Assembly (NCBI GenBank): GCA_964364855.1
Contig: CAYINU010000009.1
Coordinates: forward strand, 1 to 31,768
DNA from: CAYINU01 sp964364855
Lineage (GTDB): Bacteria > Margulisbacteria > Marinamargulisbacteria > CAYINU01
DNA: 31,768 nt
Direction: 5' to 3'
Shown piece by piece: positions 15,893-23,242 of this stretch. Position numbers and translations under genes: made by a program. A model generated the notes under the pieces. The model was not told where the DNA came from. It saw only the letters and a program-made list of their open reading frames with translations, and did not search any database. Numbering within the stretch: the first letter of the stretch is position 1; each line of letters starts with the position of its first letter.

Positions 15893-16471
15893 CTACAAGC
15901 TGACCCGATCCCGTATGCGAGCCATACTTTTCGGCCCCAGCCCTTTCACCTTTGCCAAATCTGCGATACTGCGAAAGGGGCCGTTTTTCTCCCGGTAAGC
16001 GACAATGGCGGCGGCGGTCTTCGGGCCGATTCCGGGCAGCTTGTCTAGCTCGACAGCCGGAGCCGTGTTAATGGACAAGGTGTCCGAAGCCGCTGTGGTC
16101 TCGTCTGATGTCGCAGACAGTGAGTGGGTCGTTTTTTGAAACGGGACCCATATCCGCTGACCGTCCAAAATGGCCTGGGCCAAATTAAGGCTGTCCAAAT
16201 CGGCCAATGGCAAAGGTCCGCCAGAGGCTTGGATGGCGTCCGACCATCGGGATCCTCCCGTAAGTTCATAGACACCGGGCCGCCTGACCGCGCCGGCCAC
16301 ATGAACAATCAGCGCGCCTTCTTGACTGGCATCGGCTGGTATCGTAGACACTTGGCCTGCGACTACCTGTACCGGAGCAGGTGTCAGTTGGCTCCGCAAA
16401 ACCAATCCTACGATAGTGAGGGCCACGAAAGCGCTGCCCCAGCCTATCCATTTCCAATACCGCTTGTACAT
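15893..16471 (-). CDS. comEA: ComEA-family DNA-binding/uptake protein (SLBB plus helix-hairpin-helix)
   Basis: The 192-residue protein has one N-terminal membrane anchor (about 8-26), an SLBB domain starting IVHVAGAVRRPGVYEL (about 53-110, with NLAQAILDGQRIWVP), a Ser/Thr-rich linker and a tandem helix-hairpin-helix domain: INTAPAVELDKLPGIGPKTAAAIVAYR, repeated as ADLAKVKGLGPKSMARI. This is the canonical ComEA layout; the protein binds transforming DNA in the periplasm during natural competence. No ComEC or ComF is in the window, so competence is only suggested. It is transcribed divergently from secG, and the two candidate promoters lie back to back. Confidence 0.9.
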   Translation of the reverse strand: MYKRYWKWIGWGSAFVALTIVGLVLRSQLTPAPVQVVAGQVSTIPADASQEGALIVHVAGAVRRPGVYELTGGSRWSDAIQASGGPLPLADLDSLNLAQAILDGQRIWVPFQKTTHSLSATSDETTAASDTLSINTAPAVELDKLPGIGPKTAAAIVAYREKNGPFRSIADLAKVKGLGPKSMARIRDRVSL

Positions 16472-16480
16472 GAGACCGCC

Positions 16481-16509
16481 ATTGACCCAATTTTTTTGCG
16501 AACAGTCAA
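16481..16509 (-). promoter_or_regulatory. Candidate comEA promoter
   Basis: On the minus strand TTGACT (16509-16504, 5 of 6) is followed after 17 nt by GTCAAT (16486-16481, only 3 of 6), then 9 nt to the ATG at 16471. The -35 directly abuts the secG -35. The good -35 and spacing are offset by the poor -10. Confidence 0.4.
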
Positions 16510-16538
16510 TTGTCCAACGCCCATTGCCCGGTTATAAT
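16510..16538 (+). promoter_or_regulatory. Promoter of the secG-bamA unit, predicts leaderless mRNA
   Basis: TTGTCC (16510-16515), a 17-nt spacer and a perfect TATAAT (16533-16538). Only 7 nt (CGGCCCG) separate the -10 from the ATG at 16546. Transcription should start within a base or two of the start codon, and there is no Shine-Dalgarno sequence. Confidence 0.75.
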
Positions 16539-16545
16539 CGGCCCG

Positions 16546-16764
16546 ATGAAACTTTTTTTACTGATTGTTGAAATGGTTGTCGGCATCATACTGGTTGCGT
16601 CCGTGCTCTTGCATGCGGCGCCGGGCGAGGGCCTGGGCAGTATCGGTGGGCGGGCGCATATGTTCAAAGGGGCGCGGACGATGCAGTCCGGTCTCACACG
16701 ATTCACCGCTATTGTGGGTGCGATTTTCCTAGGGATAGCTCTCCTATTGGCCTTGTTACATTAA
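16546..16764 (+). CDS. secG: Preprotein translocase subunit SecG
   Basis: SecG is the small third subunit of SecYEG and assists SecA-driven export. The 72-residue product has two transmembrane helices (about 3-23 and 51-71) with a Gly-rich loop GEGLGSIGGRAHMFKGAR between them, then SGLTRFTAI, the usual SecG pattern. The ATG at 16546 is preferred over an in-frame TTG at 16510 because that TTG lies inside the promoter -35 and adds residues absent from the family. The stop TAA overlaps the bamA ATG (TAATG), so bamA is translationally coupled. Confidence 0.9.
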   Translation: MKLFLLIVEMVVGIILVASVLLHAAPGEGLGSIGGRAHMFKGARTMQSGLTRFTAIVGAIFLGIALLLALLH

Positions 16765-18539
16765 TGCACATTTTCCGCTGGACGATTGCTTTTTTGTGGA
16801 TGGGTATCGTGAGCGCGCCGCTGATGGCGGCTCCCACAGCCAATGTGGATCTGCGCACCTTACTAGACACCTTCTCTGCGACAACCACTAATGTGGCGGT
16901 TACGCCCAACACGATTGCGACGGCGGATCGCATTTTGGATGTGGTCGTGACCGGAAACAATCGTCTGCCGTCGGCGCTGATTAAGAACTGGATCACAGCG
17001 GCTCCCGGCAGTGCGGTCAACACAGGCCAGATTACCCGGGATGTGCGCAATGTGAAGCAAATGGGCACCATCAAAGAAGCCGCGTACACGCTGGAAAAAA
17101 CCCCCGATGGTCAGCTCTTGATCATTACGGTGGTCGAAAATCCGGTTATTTCTGAGGTGATATTTAGCGGCGTCACCGTGTATTCCGTGCCCGTTCTCAT
17201 GAAGGTCGTGGAAATTCAACCCGGCGATATATTAAGCGTCGATCAGCTACGCAGGTCTGTGGATGCGATAAACACCCAGTATGCCAATGATGGCTATCTG
17301 TTTGCCAAGGTGGTAGAGGTATCCCGCCCCACCGCAGATGGGCAGCCCCTGGTCTTTACCGTGTCCGAAGGCACTCTGGAGGCTGTAATTGTGAGTGGCA
17401 ATACGCGTACTCAGGATTACGTCATCTTGCGAGAATTTGAAATGGAACCGGGAACGCCGCTGCAGCGCGACCAAGTCGCCGCTGAGCTGCGCAAGGTATA
17501 CAACCTGAATTATTTTTCAAACCTAGAGCCGCTGTTCCTGCCCGGCAACAGACCCGGTACCGAGATCATCCAATTGGTGGTCGAAGAAAAGCCGGGGGGT
17601 TCGGTCAGTTTTGGTGGAGGCTATTCGCCCCAGGCGGGCACCTTCTTGTTTTCTGATCTGGTGATGGACAATGTTTTTGGCACCGGCCAGACGGTTGCCC
17701 TCAAGGGGCAGGTTGGATTTACCTCTGACCAAAGCAACAATACCAACTTGGAATTTCGCTATCACAACCCCTGGATGTGGCCCAAGCGAAAGGCCTTTAC
17801 CTTCCGGCTCTGGAGCCGTTCCGGTGGCTTTGGGGGCATCGGGCAAACCAGTAATGATTTTCGCTACTTCAATCAAGTGCGGACAGGCGCTTCAGCCACG
17901 GTTACGATTCCGTTCAATTACGAGTTTGGTATGACCCACACGGTGACGGGTGAGGTAGTGCGCCCCGCGGTATCCACTGGTCGTTCGCCGTACTCCATCC
18001 AAAGCTATCAACCGGGCTTGTTTATCGATACCCGGGATTTTCGGTTCAATCCGACCCGCGGTGGCTACTATTCTTTCACGGTGGATAACGGGTTTGGCAT
18101 TTACGGGGGGTCGCTGATCTTCACCCAATACGATTTGGATCTTCGCCACTTTATCCCGCTAGCTGAAAAGCAGGTACTGGCGACCCGCGCATTGTTTGGC
18201 TGGCGTAACGGCATGTCTGAACTAACAGATGCGTATTGGGTGGGTGGCAGCTCCACCGTGCGCGGCTATCAGGACTATGCGCCTTTTGGCCAAGGAAACC
18301 GCATGGCTTTGTTCAATGTCGAATATCGGTATCTGTTCACCGATTCTTTTGACGGCATTGTGTTTGTCGACACGGGCTTGGCCACCAATGGGTCTCTGTT
18401 TAATATTGGCAACTATCGTTGGGGGAAAGGATTTGGCATTCGCTTACAGTCCCCATTTGGGTTCCTTCGGCTGGATATCTCCTTTGGGGATCTAGACCCA
18501 GGACCGATTTTCCATGTCAATATTGGACACATGTTCTAA
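16764..18539 (+). CDS. bamA: Outer membrane protein assembly factor BamA (Omp85)
   Basis: BamA folds and inserts beta-barrel proteins into the outer membrane. The 591-residue precursor has a signal peptide (to about residue 23), about three POTRA domains (56-128, starting ILDVVVTGNNRLP; 129-204, VISEVIFSGV; 205-278, TLEAVIVSGNTRT) and a C-terminal Omp85 barrel. The barrel contains VRGYQDYAPFG, the conserved VRGY/loop 6 motif, and ends in a terminal Phe (NIGHMF). Proteobacterial BamA usually has five POTRAs and about 800 residues, so this shorter type points to another lineage. TamA is an alternative, but the skp and lpxD neighbours favour BamA. Confidence 0.93.
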   Translation: MHIFRWTIAFLWMGIVSAPLMAAPTANVDLRTLLDTFSATTTNVAVTPNTIATADRILDVVVTGNNRLPSALIKNWITAAPGSAVNTGQITRDVRNVKQMGTIKEAAYTLEKTPDGQLLIITVVENPVISEVIFSGVTVYSVPVLMKVVEIQPGDILSVDQLRRSVDAINTQYANDGYLFAKVVEVSRPTADGQPLVFTVSEGTLEAVIVSGNTRTQDYVILREFEMEPGTPLQRDQVAAELRKVYNLNYFSNLEPLFLPGNRPGTEIIQLVVEEKPGGSVSFGGGYSPQAGTFLFSDLVMDNVFGTGQTVALKGQVGFTSDQSNNTNLEFRYHNPWMWPKRKAFTFRLWSRSGGFGGIGQTSNDFRYFNQVRTGASATVTIPFNYEFGMTHTVTGEVVRPAVSTGRSPYSIQSYQPGLFIDTRDFRFNPTRGGYYSFTVDNGFGIYGGSLIFTQYDLDLRHFIPLAEKQVLATRALFGWRNGMSELTDAYWVGGSSTVRGYQDYAPFGQGNRMALFNVEYRYLFTDSFDGIVFVDTGLATNGSLFNIGNYRWGKGFGIRLQSPFGFLRLDISFGDLDPGPIFHVNIGHMF

Positions 18540-18601
18540 AATCTGCCTAAAATGGCGATAGTTCTCACTTTTGTTCTCAAGTTAAGAAAGGATCATAGAT
18601 T

Positions 18602-19069
18602 ATGAAGAAAGCGTTCCTGATGGCCATCATTCTGGTAGGACTGGCAGGTACCGTTGCCCATGCCGATGCGGTGGGTTATGTCGACCTCGAGAAAGTCTTT
18701 CAAAATTCTGTAGAAGCACGAAAAGCAGAAGCGGACTTCCAAAAAAAGCAGGACACCTATCAAAAGCTGGTTCAAGAAAAACAGGCTCAGGTTGAGAAAA
18801 AACGCGCGTCTAGCAAAGATCCTGCTGAAGTAAACAAGCTGGTTGAGCAAATCGAAAAAGAGCTTCGTCCGCAACAAGAAGAGTTGTCCCGGCTGCAAAA
18901 CGAGCTGACCCTGAAGATCCAAGGCCGTGTTCGCACTGCCTCCCGCGAAGCAGCGAAGGAATACAATGTGGATGTGGTCATCGACAAGCGTGTTGTGTTG
19001 ACAGGGGGATTTGATCTTACTGATTTTGTCATCGAAAAATTGAACGCCGCCAGCACCACCGGAAAGTGA
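18602..19069 (+). CDS. skp: Periplasmic chaperone Skp/OmpH family
   Basis: The 155-residue precursor has a signal peptide ending AHA (about residue 21), then VGYVDLEKVFQNS, the family's typical start of the mature protein, a long charged helical region (about 35-120, heptad-like, coiled-coil arms) and a C-terminal strand segment NVDVVIDKRVVLTGG. Skp trimers hold unfolded barrel proteins between Sec and BamA. An AAGGA lies 9 nt before the ATG. The bamA-skp-lpxD order is classical. The stop overlaps the lpxD GTG (GTGA). Confidence 0.92.
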   Translation: MKKAFLMAIILVGLAGTVAHADAVGYVDLEKVFQNSVEARKAEADFQKKQDTYQKLVQEKQAQVEKKRASSKDPAEVNKLVEQIEKELRPQQEELSRLQNELTLKIQGRVRTASREAAKEYNVDVVIDKRVVLTGGFDLTDFVIEKLNAASTTGK

Positions 19070-20079
19070 TTCTTCGCGACATCGCGACTGCCCTGGGAAC
19101 CCCGGTTCATGGTGACGATACCGTTGCCATTGACCGGGTTTCGGCTATTGGGGAATCCACTTCCGGATCATTGACCTTCCTGCTGGATTCCAAACACGAT
19201 GCCTTTCTCCCCAGTCTCCGGGCCTCGGCGATTGTCACCTATCGACCGTTGGATGTGGCCATTCCGCAATTGGTTGTGCCCCATCCTCGCAAGGCACTGG
19301 CCCAGGCACTGGCCCTTTTTGAGGGTCGGTCGGATAGGCCTGGGCATATCGCGCCATCAGCCGATATTCATCCTTCTGCCCATCTGGGAAAAGGCGTATC
19401 GGTGGGGCCTTTTGCGGTGATCGAGGCAGGGGCAATTCTCGGGGATAGTGTCAGCATTGGTGCCCATGCCGTTGTTGGCTCGCTCTGTACGGTGGGGGAT
19501 GGCACGTGGATCGGACCGCGAGTGGTGCTGGCTCATGACGTCCACGTTGGACGGCGGGTGAGATTGCATCCTGGCGCCGTTATCGGTGGGGAGGGATTTG
19601 GCTATTATCCCGAGAAGGGCACCTGGAACAAAATCCCCCATGTGGGCCGAGTGGTTGTCGAAGACGATGTGGAGATCGGCTGCAACACGTGTGTTGACCG
19701 AGGCTGCATTGGCGATACCGTGATCGGGCAGGGGACCAAGATCGACAATCTGGTGCACGTAGCCCATAACTGCAAGGTCGGTAGGCACACGGTGATTGCA
19801 GGCATGGTGGCTTTCTCCGGCAGCGTGACCCTGGGGGATCACGTGATGGTTGGGGGACAAGCAGGATTCCGCGACGGGGTTAAAGTGGGGAACAACGTTA
19901 CGGTGATGGCTCGAGCGGGGGTGACGAAAGATATTCCCGACAATGTGGCGGTATCTGGGTTCCCGGCGATACCCCACCGCCAGGAAATGATAAAGCAAGC
20001 GACACTGAGCAAATGGGCATCTGAGCGTCATAACAACCGCGCCGAGCGTTGCAAAACCCCCGAAAACCTTGCAGAATAG
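19066..20079 (+). CDS. lpxD: UDP-3-O-acylglucosamine N-acyltransferase
   Basis: LpxD adds the second (N-linked) acyl chain to the lipid A precursor. The 337-residue protein has the N-terminal uridine-binding domain (DRVSAIGESTSGSLTFL), many left-handed beta-helix hexapeptides (about 105-300), GGEGFGYY and LVHVAHNCKVG with the catalytic His at about 234. The GTG start at 19066 overlaps the skp stop. The gene, together with lptD, shows that the organism makes LPS of the lipid A type. Confidence 0.97.
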   Translation: MILRDIATALGTPVHGDDTVAIDRVSAIGESTSGSLTFLLDSKHDAFLPSLRASAIVTYRPLDVAIPQLVVPHPRKALAQALALFEGRSDRPGHIAPSADIHPSAHLGKGVSVGPFAVIEAGAILGDSVSIGAHAVVGSLCTVGDGTWIGPRVVLAHDVHVGRRVRLHPGAVIGGEGFGYYPEKGTWNKIPHVGRVVVEDDVEIGCNTCVDRGCIGDTVIGQGTKIDNLVHVAHNCKVGRHTVIAGMVAFSGSVTLGDHVMVGGQAGFRDGVKVGNNVTVMARAGVTKDIPDNVAVSGFPAIPHRQEMIKQATLSKWASERHNNRAERCKTPENLAE

Positions 20080-20083
20080 CGGT

Positions 20084-20752
20084 ATGAGACGACAATTTTC
20101 CCTGTGTATCCTGGGGTTGGTATTTGCTTCCGGACCGGTTTTAGCTGGTCCGACCCTCTATGGCCCTTCCGGCCTGATCGAGATGCCCACCGCGGAGTCC
20201 TTGCGTTACAAAGAGTTTAATGTCGCAGCCGATTACGTGATCGATCCGCTTTATCCCACCGCCAATTCCCTGTATTACAAAGCGAATCTCGGCACGTTTA
20301 AAGGCTGGGAAATGGGCGTTGTTGGGGGCCGTGTGCCGACTGAAGGCGTTTTTTTAAATCTCAAGTATTACCTCATGAGTGACGAAACACGGTATCCGGT
20401 CTCGATAGCCATCGGTCTGGAGCGGCTGGCGTCCATCCAAAATTCCTCTATCTATCTGGTTGCCTCCAAACTGTTTCAGGATGGTCTTAGCCTTCATTTT
20501 GGATTTCGTGCCACGATGGTCAACCAGGAATTGGATGCCACGGTGATGGGGGGTGCCGCCTATTATGTGACCAATGCGCTGGGCCTGATGGCCGACGTGG
20601 TGGGCCAAGGCAAGACTTACCGGGTAAATGCCGGTGTGCAGTATGCGATAACGGAGTGGTTGACCATACGCGGTGCGTTGTATGACGCGTTTAGCGCAAA
20701 TACCGCCGGTCCTCAATACAGCGCCGGTTTTGCGGTATCCAAGTTTTTGTGA
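20084..20752 (+). CDS. YjbH-like secreted outer-membrane beta-barrel protein
   Basis: The 222-residue precursor has a signal peptide (cleavage near VLAG, about 21-22) followed by PTLYGPSGLIEMPTAESL, the opening typical of YjbH-like barrels, and then about ten amphipathic strands with regular aromatic residues (SLYYKANLGTFKGW, FLNLKYYLMS, AAYYVTNALGLM). Its function is unknown; YjbH relatives are linked to exopolysaccharide or envelope functions. The ATG at 20084, 4 nt after the lpxD stop, is preferred over an in-frame TTG at 20069 inside lpxD. It closes the secG-bamA-skp-lpxD run and is probably co-transcribed. Confidence 0.75.
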   Translation: MRRQFSLCILGLVFASGPVLAGPTLYGPSGLIEMPTAESLRYKEFNVAADYVIDPLYPTANSLYYKANLGTFKGWEMGVVGGRVPTEGVFLNLKYYLMSDETRYPVSIAIGLERLASIQNSSIYLVASKLFQDGLSLHFGFRATMVNQELDATVMGGAAYYVTNALGLMADVVGQGKTYRVNAGVQYAITEWLTIRGALYDAFSANTAGPQYSAGFAVSKFL

Positions 20753-20787
20753 TATTGTCACCGCTATCTTTTTAAGTGGAGAGACGA

Positions 20788-21249
20788 TTGGTCCCCCCTT
20801 CTCATCTTGAAGTTCGAATTAATGCCGAAAACGATATCTTTGTTGCCAAATGCGATGCCTTTCCCTTGTGCTTAGGCCGGGGAGACACGCCAGATGCTGC
20901 CCTGCACAAATTGGGAAAATCCATTGCCTTATATATCGCCAAATCGGCTCGAGTAGCCTTCGAACATATTTTTGATGGTTCTCAATTTACGCAAGTCATC
21001 GTGGATGCCCAACCCCAAACTGCCGAGCAAGTCCGTATGTACAGCCTTAGTCCGCTGAGGGGCTCCGTACGTCCCCCTATGATGGTTAAGATCCGTACCT
21101 CCGACCAGGTCAATACGTTTGCCCGACAGATGCCCCGCAGTGCGGGCATTTCCATCGGGATATTTAAAGAAGAACTGTCACTTTCTACGGGGGAAACCCA
21201 CCCCAGCTCCGAAGGCATTTTTTTCGGTCTTCCATTGAATTTGAACTAG
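20788..21249 (+). CDS. HicB-like domain protein (orphan, upstream of thrS)
   Basis: The 153-residue protein starts with a HicB/UPF0150-like fold: LEVRINAENDIFVAKCDAF, then LGRGDTPDAALHKLGKSI, corresponding to the family's GDT..EAL..I pattern. The C-terminal half (from about residue 85) matches no family I know and lacks an obvious DNA-binding helix-turn-helix or ribbon-helix-helix. No hicA toxin gene is adjacent. The TTG at 20788 is favoured by GGAG about 6 nt upstream; GTG at 20776 is the alternative. The stop is only 3 nt before thrS, so the two are almost certainly co-expressed. Confidence 0.65.
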   Translation: MVPPSHLEVRINAENDIFVAKCDAFPLCLGRGDTPDAALHKLGKSIALYIAKSARVAFEHIFDGSQFTQVIVDAQPQTAEQVRMYSLSPLRGSVRPPMMVKIRTSDQVNTFARQMPRSAGISIGIFKEELSLSTGETHPSSEGIFFGLPLNLN

Positions 21250-21252
21250 CGA

Positions 21253-23141
21253 ATGACAGATTCCTCGCGTCAGCCTACTCTCGAAGAGATCCGTCATAGC
21301 GCCTCCCATGTATTGGCCCAGGCTGTCTTGGAGGTTTTCCCGGATGCCAAGCTGGGCATTGGCCCGACCATTGACGAGGGTTTTTACTATGACTTTGACT
21401 TGCCGCGTGCATTAACCACGGAGGATTTGGCTGACCTGGAAACGCGAATGCGCCGTATTATTGGCGAGAAACAGGCGTTCCGATGCTTTTCACTCCCACG
21501 GGACAAGGCAGAGGACATGTTGAGGCAACGTCAGCAGCCTTTCAAACTTGAACTCATCCGGGACCTGGATTTTCCGGAATATTCGTTTTATGAAAACGGC
21601 CCCTTCCTGGATCTCTGCAAAGGGCCTCATGTTGACAATACGGCTCAGATTCCGGTAGTGAAGCTACTCAAAGTCTCTGGGGCATACTGGCGGGGGTCGG
21701 AAAAGAATCCGATGCTGCAGCGCATTTACGGTACGGCCTTTGGTGCGCAGTCGGATCTAGACGCGTATCTGAATCGCATGGAAGAAGCCAAAAAACGCGA
21801 CCACCGCGTCCTGGGCAAGGAATTGGATTTGTTTAGCATCCAGGATGAAGTGGGTGCGGGGCTTGTCCTGTGGCATCCGAAGGGTGCCCGCGTACGCGAT
21901 CTGATTGAAACAGAGTGGCGGCGGCGGCATTTTGCGTCGGGGTATGACTTGCTTTACACACCTCACATGGGTCGGAGTGACCTTTGGGAAACCAGCGGAC
22001 ACTTGGGTTTCTATCAAGAAAATATGTACGCGCCGATGGATATCGATGACCAGTCCTATTTTGTGAAGCCCATGAACTGCCCGTTTCATATCCGCATCTA
22101 CAAAACCAAAGTCTGGTCCTACCGCCAATTGCCCTTGCGCTGGGCGGAGCTGGGCACCGTCTATCGCTACGAACGGTCCGGCGTTTTGCATGGCCTGCTA
22201 CGTGTGCGTGGCTTTACCCAGGATGATGCGCATATTTTTTGTACGCCGGAGCAGGTCAATACCGAGATTTCCAGTGTTCTCTCCTTTTGTTTGGAGACCT
22301 TGCGGACGTTTGGGTTTGATAAGTTCCATGTCTATTTGTCTACCCGCCCCGAAAACAAAAGTGTGGGCGAGCCGGAAAAATGGTCATTCGCGGAAGCGGC
22401 NNNNNNNNNNNNNNNNNNNNNNNNNNNNNNNNNNNNNNNNNNNNNNNNNNNNNNNNNNNNNNNNNNNNNNNNNNNNNNNNNNNNNNNNNNNNNNNNNNNN
22501 GCCCCGAAAACAAAAGTGTGGGCGAGCCGGAAAAATGGTCATTCGCGGAAGCGGCCCTCGAGTCTGCCCTTCGCGATGCAGGTCTCCCTTTCGAAGTAGA
22601 TGCGGGCGGGGGCGCGTTTTACGGCCCCAAAATCGACATCAAAATCGAAGATGCCATTGGCCGCCAGTGGCAATGCTCCACCATCCAATTCGACTTCAAT
22701 TTGCCCGAACGATTTGACTTAAGCTATGTGGGTCCAGACGGACAAAAACACCGCCCCTACATGATCCACCGTGCGCTGCTGGGCGCTATCGAGCGGTTCA
22801 TGGGTGTGTTGATCGAGCACTATGAGGGCAAGTTTCCGTTGTGGTTGGCGCCAGTGCAAGTTAAGCTGCTGACCATTTCATCTGATATTGGGCCATTTGC
22901 ACAAGACGTAGCTGCCCAGATGGCCGCAGCCGGCTTGCGTGTGGAGCTCGATGATAGCGCCGAGAAAATCGGCTACAAAATTCGACAAGCCACCATGGAA
23001 AAAGTTCCCTATATGGCCGTCATCGGCCGGCAAGAAGCTGCCGCCGGTGAAGTTGCCCTTCGCCAGCGTGGCACCGGCGACCTGGGGAAACTACCTATTG
23101 CCCAATTCATCACTCGCTTAACGAATGAAGCTAAATTATGA
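21253..23141 (+). CDS. thrS: Threonine--tRNA ligase, intact but split here by a scaffold gap
   Basis: ThrRS charges tRNA-Thr and edits mischarged serine. The editing domain shows HSASH (His15, His19) and the CKGPH motif (Cys122, His126). The class II core shows MNCPFH (zinc Cys276), YRYERSG (motif 2), RGFTQDDAH and MIHRALLGAIERF (motif 3, zinc His), followed by a C-terminal anticodon-binding domain. The N-terminal TGS domain is absent; the protein starts directly with the editing domain. A run of 100 N (22401-22500) interrupts the gene. The 55 nt before and after it are identical, and removing the N plus one copy restores one frame of 577 residues. Confidence 0.95.
22346..22400 (+). repeat. 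Left copy of 55-nt duplicated contig end
   Basis: These 55 nt are identical to 22501-22555 on the other side of the N run. This is the signature of two contigs whose ends overlap by a k-mer length (55 is a common assembler k), not a biological repeat. Confidence 0.9.
22401..22500. other. Assembly gap (100 N)
   Basis: Exactly 100 N, the conventional filler for a gap of unknown size. It lies inside thrS. The true gap length is most likely minus 55 bp. Confidence 0.99.
22501..22555 (+). repeat. Right copy of 55-nt duplicated contig end
   Basis: Identical to 22346-22400. The thrS reading frame is restored when this copy and the N run are collapsed onto the left copy (155 nt removed). Confidence 0.9.
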
Positions 23142-23167
23142 ATCCCACAAGAAAAAGGAGTAACACC

Positions 23168-23242
23168 GTGCCCCTGGTTGACTTAAAAAAATGCCCGATG
23201 ATATACTGCGCGAGCCGTTTATGCAGGATCGTCGCATGTTGA
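23168..23242 (+). CDS. Possible 24-residue leader ORF, or the true infC start in another frame
   Basis: AAGGAG lies 7 nt before a GTG at 23168, the best ribosome-binding site in this region. The GTG frame reads MPLVDLKK and then a Cys-rich stretch, ending at TGA 23240-23242; it is not the infC frame. At 23185-23191 it crosses seven consecutive A in the A-AAA-AAA phase. A -1 slip there continues exactly at the infC ATG (23191). It could be a leader peptide, a frameshift start for infC, or an A-tract length error. Confidence 0.35.
   Translation: MPLVDLKKCPMIYCASRLCRIVAC
23178..23207 (+). promoter_or_regulatory. Candidate internal promoter at infC
   Basis: TTGACT (23178-23183), 18-nt spacer, TATACT (23202-23207). 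Both hexamers match consensus at 5 of 6. Transcription would start near 23214, inside the longer infC frame and about 7 nt before its in-frame ATG at 23221. Confidence 0.45.

Noticed and set aside
18549..18590. Short direct repeat GTTCTCA twice upstream of skp
   Set aside because: Two 7-nt copies are within chance expectation and have no clear promoter relation.
19357..20031. 224-codon minus-strand ORF across lpxD
   Set aside because: Long antisense ORFs are expected opposite the regular hexapeptide-repeat codons of lpxD; it has no start signal or known motifs.
20745..20775. Possible terminator GTGATATTGTCAC followed by a T-run after the YjbH-like gene
   Set aside because: The stem is only 4-5 bp of mixed composition and includes the stop codon; too weak to call.
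22346..22555. Genuine 55-nt tandem duplication inside thrS
   Set aside because: The copies sit exactly at the edges of a 100-N filler and collapsing them restores the reading frame, so an assembly overlap is the better explanation.
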